The notes under the pieces were generated by a model. The model made no database searches, was not told the DNA's origin, and was given only the letters and a program-made list of their open reading frames with translations. A DNA stretch of 31,825 bases from Chara braunii (lineage: Eukaryota > Streptophyta > Charophyceae > Charales > Characeae). Numbering within the stretch: position 1 is the stretch's first letter; the number at the start of each line of letters is the position of its first letter. This document shows positions 28,261 through 31,825 of the stretch, in pieces. Location of the stretch: the NCBI GenBank assembly GCA_003427395.1, contig BFEA01000134.1, positions 369,816-401,640 on the forward strand. The letters run 5' to 3'. A program made the translations under genes and the position numbers.

Positions 28261-28518
28261 CTTTTGAAGGGCGATGGGCCGATGGCCTTGAGGTATTATC
28301 ATAGGACTAACCAGGGGCCTGGACCCACTAGCGAAGTATTCTACGACGTGTGACACAGTTTTATGTTTTTTTGGAAAATACAAAGTGATTTTTTATTTGC
28401 ATGAATGGATCGTTTTCTGATTTAAAATGAATTGAAATAGCACATAAAACTATGAAAAACAGATGTGCACCCGAATTCATGGGTTGGTACGATCTCCTTC
28501 ACGGAGGTCTTCATACTG
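28261..28518. other. Spacer with a short inverted copy of LINE-3 3' UTR sequence
   Basis: Bases 28313-28349 match, in opposite orientation, 29108-29144 of the LINE-3 3' UTR. The rest is AT-rich and without gene signs. Confidence 0.6.
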
Positions 28519-28794
28519 ATGTACCGTGGCAATAACATGTGTCCACGAACACAACCACGAGGATGAACAAGTAATGGCTATAGGGATACATTCGTCCCCA
28601 TGTATCTCATGCTGCCTTTAGCAGGCCATCCGACAGACGGAAACGTTCCTGTCAGATGCACCATGGCAATAACATGTGTCCACGAACACAGCCACGAGGA
28701 TGAACAAGTAATGGCTATAGGGATACATTCATCCCCATGTATCTCATGCTGCCTTTAGCAGGCCATCCGACAGACGCGGAAACGTTCCTGTCAG
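28519..28794. repeat. Tandem duplication, two units of about 137-139 bp
   Basis: Unit 1 is about 28519-28655 and unit 2 about 28656-28794. They differ at only a few positions: an A/G change in the ACACA(A/G)CC word, CGT/CAT near ATTC, and a 2-bp difference near GACG(CG)GAAAC. A third unit begins (GATGCACCA) but diverges at once near 28804. There is no coding sign. Confidence 0.92.
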
Positions 28795-28960
28795 ATGCAC
28801 CACGATATTCGAATTTCACATTTCAACTTCTATTTCTCAGAGCCAAAAAAAAAAGAAAAACGAAGTCTGGAAATCAACCCCCCCCTTTAGAGCCCATAAA
28901 ATCGTGACTTCCCGCCCACTTAAAGCCACGAGCTATCATGTCCAGGTTAGTCCAACTTCG
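28795..28960. other. Spacer before the LINE-3 tail
   Basis: Short A-run at 28846-28855 and C-run at about 28879-28886. No gene or structure is recognised. It forms the left flank of LINE-3. Confidence 0.5.
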
Positions 28961-29266
28961 TTTTTTTTTTTTTTTTGACGCATCTCATTGGGTGGGAGGT
29001 GGGCATCTTTACAATCCCCGCTCGGAAACTACCAGGCCGTCAAGATCCGATATATTCGACGGCCGTACTGAGTCACTCGATGCCACACGTGATCGAAATC
29101 CTGAACGGTGTAGTAGAATACCTTGCTAGTGGGTCCAGGCCCCAGCCCACGTAAATTCAATCTTGTGTCTAATCTGAAAAGGCCACTGTTGTCAGAACAA
29201 TAAAACAATTTAAACCAACTATGTTGAGAAAACATGAAGACAATATGCAGGGTACAATGCAGAAAA
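28961..29266 (-). other. LINE-3 3' UTR and poly(A) tail
   Basis: Non-coding sequence on the minus strand, running from the end of ORF2 at 29267 to the T-run at 28962-28976. It includes a stretch (29108-29144) that is found inverted at 28313-28349. AATAAA is not clear near the tail. Confidence 0.65.
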
Positions 29267-29941
29267 CTAAAGGAGATAGTATACAAAACTACACAAAAAA
29301 GATGGAAAACCGCAACATTGGTGGACGGTCCTGCGGTGTGTCCGTAGTGACCAAGCCCGAAAAACACCCCATCTGCTTCCAAACCACTTAATAGCCTCAG
29401 CCGAAGAGCCTTTTTTCTGGACACGAGATTCCCAATCTGCCAAAATGGCGTGTTTAATAGTGTATTTGATCTCAGCTCTAGCCATCGACGATGCCCTCGC
29501 ATTTCTGAGATTCCAGAGGGTCCATAAAATGGCACCTCTGATAGTCTCTTCTGCATGATGGGCAAATTGCACCTGCGGCCTAGTTCTTCTGGCAGTTGTC
29601 CCTATGAGGATAAACTTGTCTCCCCAACGGGTATCCACCCGCGGAATCAGCACATCCGATTGTCTCCACCATTCCCAAAATGGCCTGGAAAGGTCACACT
29701 GTAACACGAAGTGTTGAACATCTTCCATCCGAGTCCCAGGACTGGCAGGACATAACCGACATTCTGGTGCAGCCTTCGCCGTTCTTCTAGCACACCGAAT
29801 GTTGACCGGCAGTGCCAAGTGCATAAACAGCCAGAGCAGACTTGAATGCTTGCTGACTACCAGGTCCATTAATTGTTTCCAAAAAGCTGGGAGGGCCGCT
29901 GGCAATCTTGGCAGAGTATCTCCAACCCATCTCGTTGCCAT
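29267..29941 (-). pseudogene. LINE-3 ORF2 C-terminus with zf-RVT zinc finger
   Basis: An intact 224-residue frame. The zf-RVT finger shows E-C-R-L-C (29750-29764) and H-F-V-L-Q-C (29696-29713), followed by F-W-E-W-W. Next come I-L-W-T-L-W-N-L-R-N-A and a helical tail, as in plant L1 C-termini. This finger is thought to help the RT bind RNA or DNA. The I-L-W-T-L-W block aligns with I-V-L-[stop]-A-L-W of LINE-2. Upstream reading on the minus strand is in other frames, so this is part of a broken ORF2. Confidence 0.85.
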
Positions 29942-30846
29942 CCATCTTCTGGCAATTGTCTAGTTGACATATGTTTGCGGTGTCACTATGAGGTAACCCA
30001 CTTTTGTGGTGTATTCTGATAAGCCGACCGGTTGGGCGTTACGCAGTGGGTGCTCCCACGCCTAGTCTCTAGGGTCAATTGGCAGGTTAAAAACAGGCAT
30101 CTCCAAGGAAAATGGTCTTAGACTATAGTTGTGTTTTTGTTCCAATACGCAGACTGGCAACAGTTGGTCAGCAGGGGGGAGGGGGAGCTGCTCCTCAGAG
30201 AATTGCAGAGGTTCTCCAAGTGACTCAGTCCCTCCTCTCACCTGCCAACAGGTGGTAGGAATTTCCACCGCCTCTTAGTAATCTTCTATCTTCCATACAC
30301 AGTCCGACATTACCTGTTGCGCTTGCTTGTACCACATTCATTTAACCAACTTCGGTCCCATCCTCAATATGCATTCCCATTGTTGATGGATAACATTCTT
30401 TAACTGTTGCAAATGCTCCACCTGATGCGACAGTCCCAGTAGTCTCGGAGCCAGAGTCTCCACAGATTTCCAATTGGCGGTAGTCAAATCCCAAATGTCA
30501 GCGAGGGTTCCAATCCCTCGAGACATCCAAGCATTTTGGAATTCCCCTGGTCCAAAACATCAAAAGCGAAGTCCCTGCGAGTTAAGCAGAAACGGTTGTT
30601 GAATCATGGCTGCGTTATCAGTCTTTCAAAGATTAGCGGAGGGGATTGCAGTTTAGGGCAAACTCCCTTCTAAGGTTTCAATATCCCTGCCCATATGCTA
30701 GGAGGTAACCTCTTCCACCGATAATCCGGAATGAGGACCGTTAACCATATGCACCGGAGGTTTGTCCATGCTAACAAGGAAAATAGCGAAAAATCAGCTA
30801 GTTGCCGCCATGTCGTATGAGGGTTCTCCAAAATAGCCCACGACAC
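29942..30846 (-). pseudogene. LINE-3 ORF2 segment between RT thumb and zf-RVT
   Basis: The region is split among frames. The piece 30338-30526 contains G-I-G-T-L-A-D-I-W-D-L and W-K-S-V-E-T-L-A, which aligns with the same block in LINE-1 (15950-16020) and LINE-2 (26430-26490). The piece 30062-30268 is rich in Pro/Leu/Gln and has no visible match. Several frameshifts are implied. Confidence 0.6.
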
Positions 30847-31212
30847 CTATCTTGCAAAGAGCGCCGCAATTTGTCGTTCAGGGTAAAAAATGGTCAATCC
30901 CCTTTTGCGTTTTGGTTGAGTTATGATCTGCCATGCCACCTTTGGCAAAACGTTGTCCTTATTGAGCTCTTCTTTCCACAAATAATGAGTCAACAAGTGT
31001 CGTATTGTCTGCAAGGACGACGGATCAAGCTGATAAATGGATCGACGATAACACAGAGTGGGCAACACAGCATTGTTGATCACTATAGCTCGACCAAATA
31101 AATTGGCCCCCTTATATTTGACCCAAACCTGTAATGCAAAGCGCAAACCCGCTACAGAGGTGGACGGGTCTTGTGTTAACTCCGGATCAAAGGACAACTG
31201 GTGGCCCAACAA
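30847..31212 (-). pseudogene. LINE-3 RT thumb region
   Basis: The segment begins L-G-H-Q-L-S-F, then has L-F-G-R-A-I-V-I-N-N-A-V-L, H-Y-L-W-K and P-K-V-A-W-Q-I-I-T-Q-P-K. These align with F-G-R-A-L-I-I-N-N, F-L-W-R and V-A-W-K-T-L-I-Q-P-K in LINE-2. The frame is intact for 121 residues. An in-frame TGA lies just upstream, before H-E-R-L-L-G. Confidence 0.85.
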
Positions 31213-31825
31213 CCTTTCATGTCAGGCAGGGGCCACTATCCCGACTCCCCAGTTGTGTGGAGGTTGCTCCCCCGAAGGTATCAAGACAAAAGATTTTGAC
31301 CAATTGATCCGGGTTTGTGACAAATGACTAAACATCTCTATAGTACCTCTGAGCGCAAAAAATGCCTAATCAGTCAAAGGGGAGAATGCAACCGAATCAT
31401 CAGCAAACACTTCTGATTTAAGTCTTTCTCCAGAAAGGAGAACGAAACCTGAAATTTTTCGGGTTAGATCTTATTAAGATATGCATGATCTCAACATACA
31501 ACAAATACAGGTAGGGCGTCACTGGACACCCCGGTCTGACCGACCGGCTTAGCCGGAGAGGCAACATTTTGCAAAAGGCTATCAACAACTTGCTTGAACT
31601 TCGGACCGAATCCAAAGGCAGTAAGTGTTGCTTGCAAAAATTTCCAACCCACACGATCATAAACCTTTGCTAAGTCCAAAAGGATAATGGTCAGGCTTTC
31701 CTCCCCAGATGCTACCAATTCAGCCAATTGTTCTGCTACCAATGCCTACCATTACATTGTGCAAGATCTATCTCCCCTGAAGGAAGCCTGTTTGGGTTTG
31801 ATGAATGAGAGATTTAAGGACTTTC
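31213..31825 (-). pseudogene. LINE-3 reverse transcriptase palm, truncated by window end
   Basis: On the minus strand the order is Q-T-G-F-L-Q-G-R (near 31780), I-I-L-L-D-L-A-K-V-Y-D-R-V-G-W, S-R-S-V-R-P-G-C-P-V-T-P and E-V-F-A-D-D-S-V-A-F (FADD codons at 31396-31407). These lie in at least two frames, with a shift around 31540-31600. The R-Q-G motif reads R-P-G. The FADD catalytic pair is present. The start of RT, the endonuclease and ORF1 are outside the window. Confidence 0.85.

Larger units (their letters stand above)
28961..31825 (-). mobile_element. LINE-3: L1-like LINE on the minus strand, 5' part outside the window
   Basis: A T-run on the plus strand (about 28962-28976) is the poly(A) tail of a minus-strand LINE. 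Reading the minus strand from right to left gives RT, thumb, the I-W-D block, zf-RVT and C-terminus in the proper order. EN and ORF1 would lie beyond 31825. The element faces LINE-2 tail to tail. Its 3' UTR lacks the GCTGGA/TCCAGC stem-loop, so it belongs to another family than LINE-1 and LINE-2. Confidence 0.85.

Noticed and set aside
28519-28794. CRISPR-like repeat
   Set aside because: Only two long units with no spacers; it is a plain tandem duplication in a eukaryotic repeat region.

Overview
The window looks like repeat-rich nuclear DNA of a plant or streptophyte alga, and almost all of it is retrotransposon sequence. The element types seen are a Ty3/gypsy chromovirus with an integrase C-terminal chromodomain, and L1-like LINEs with an AP endonuclease, a reverse transcriptase and a plant-type zf-RVT C-terminal zinc finger. 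A charophyte such as Chara would fit the Lys/Glu-rich Gag and the degree of nesting, but that is a guess from general knowledge and cannot be proven here. There are no bacterial-type operons, CRISPR arrays, rRNA or recognisable tRNA genes. The N runs, and frameshifts that often fall on homopolymers, point to a draft long-read assembly as well as real decay.

Layout. 1-2018: AT-rich non-coding DNA with a GT microsatellite and small degenerate repeats. 2019-2577: a broken gypsy Gag/protease remnant. 2836-8809: a nearly full-length but inactivated gypsy chromovirus in order Gag, protease, RT-RNase H, integrase, chromodomain, followed by a probable 3' LTR to about 9930; no matching 5' LTR is seen. 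About 10000-17627: LINE-1 on the plus strand. 17628-19417: spacer with a GC-rich coding-like patch and a diverged repeat family, one copy of which carries a short poly(A) retroposon (18957-19362) with a clear target-site duplication. About 19418-28096: LINE-2 on the plus strand. 28097-28960: a second short hairpin/poly(A) element and a 137-bp tandem duplication. 28961-31825: LINE-3 on the minus strand, poly(A) end to the left and 5' part beyond the window.

How the parts relate. LINE-1 and LINE-2 are diverged in protein sequence but share a design: a large ORF1 with an RRM/DUF4283-like region, an unusual CX2CX4HX6C zinc knuckle and a further C-terminal domain of possible Nudix-like fold, then ORF2 with EN, RT and zf-RVT. 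Their 3' UTRs share a short stem-loop (GCTGGA, 7-nt loop, TCCAGC). The same stem-loop occurs four times in the short retroposon at 18957-19362 and, with pairing-preserving changes, twice at 28184-28240. The simplest reading is a 3' recognition hairpin for LINE reverse transcriptase that has been captured by non-autonomous elements. This is the most interesting system in the window.

All coding regions are interrupted by stops and frameshifts. Many in-frame stops are TGA at positions where sister elements in this same window have Trp.
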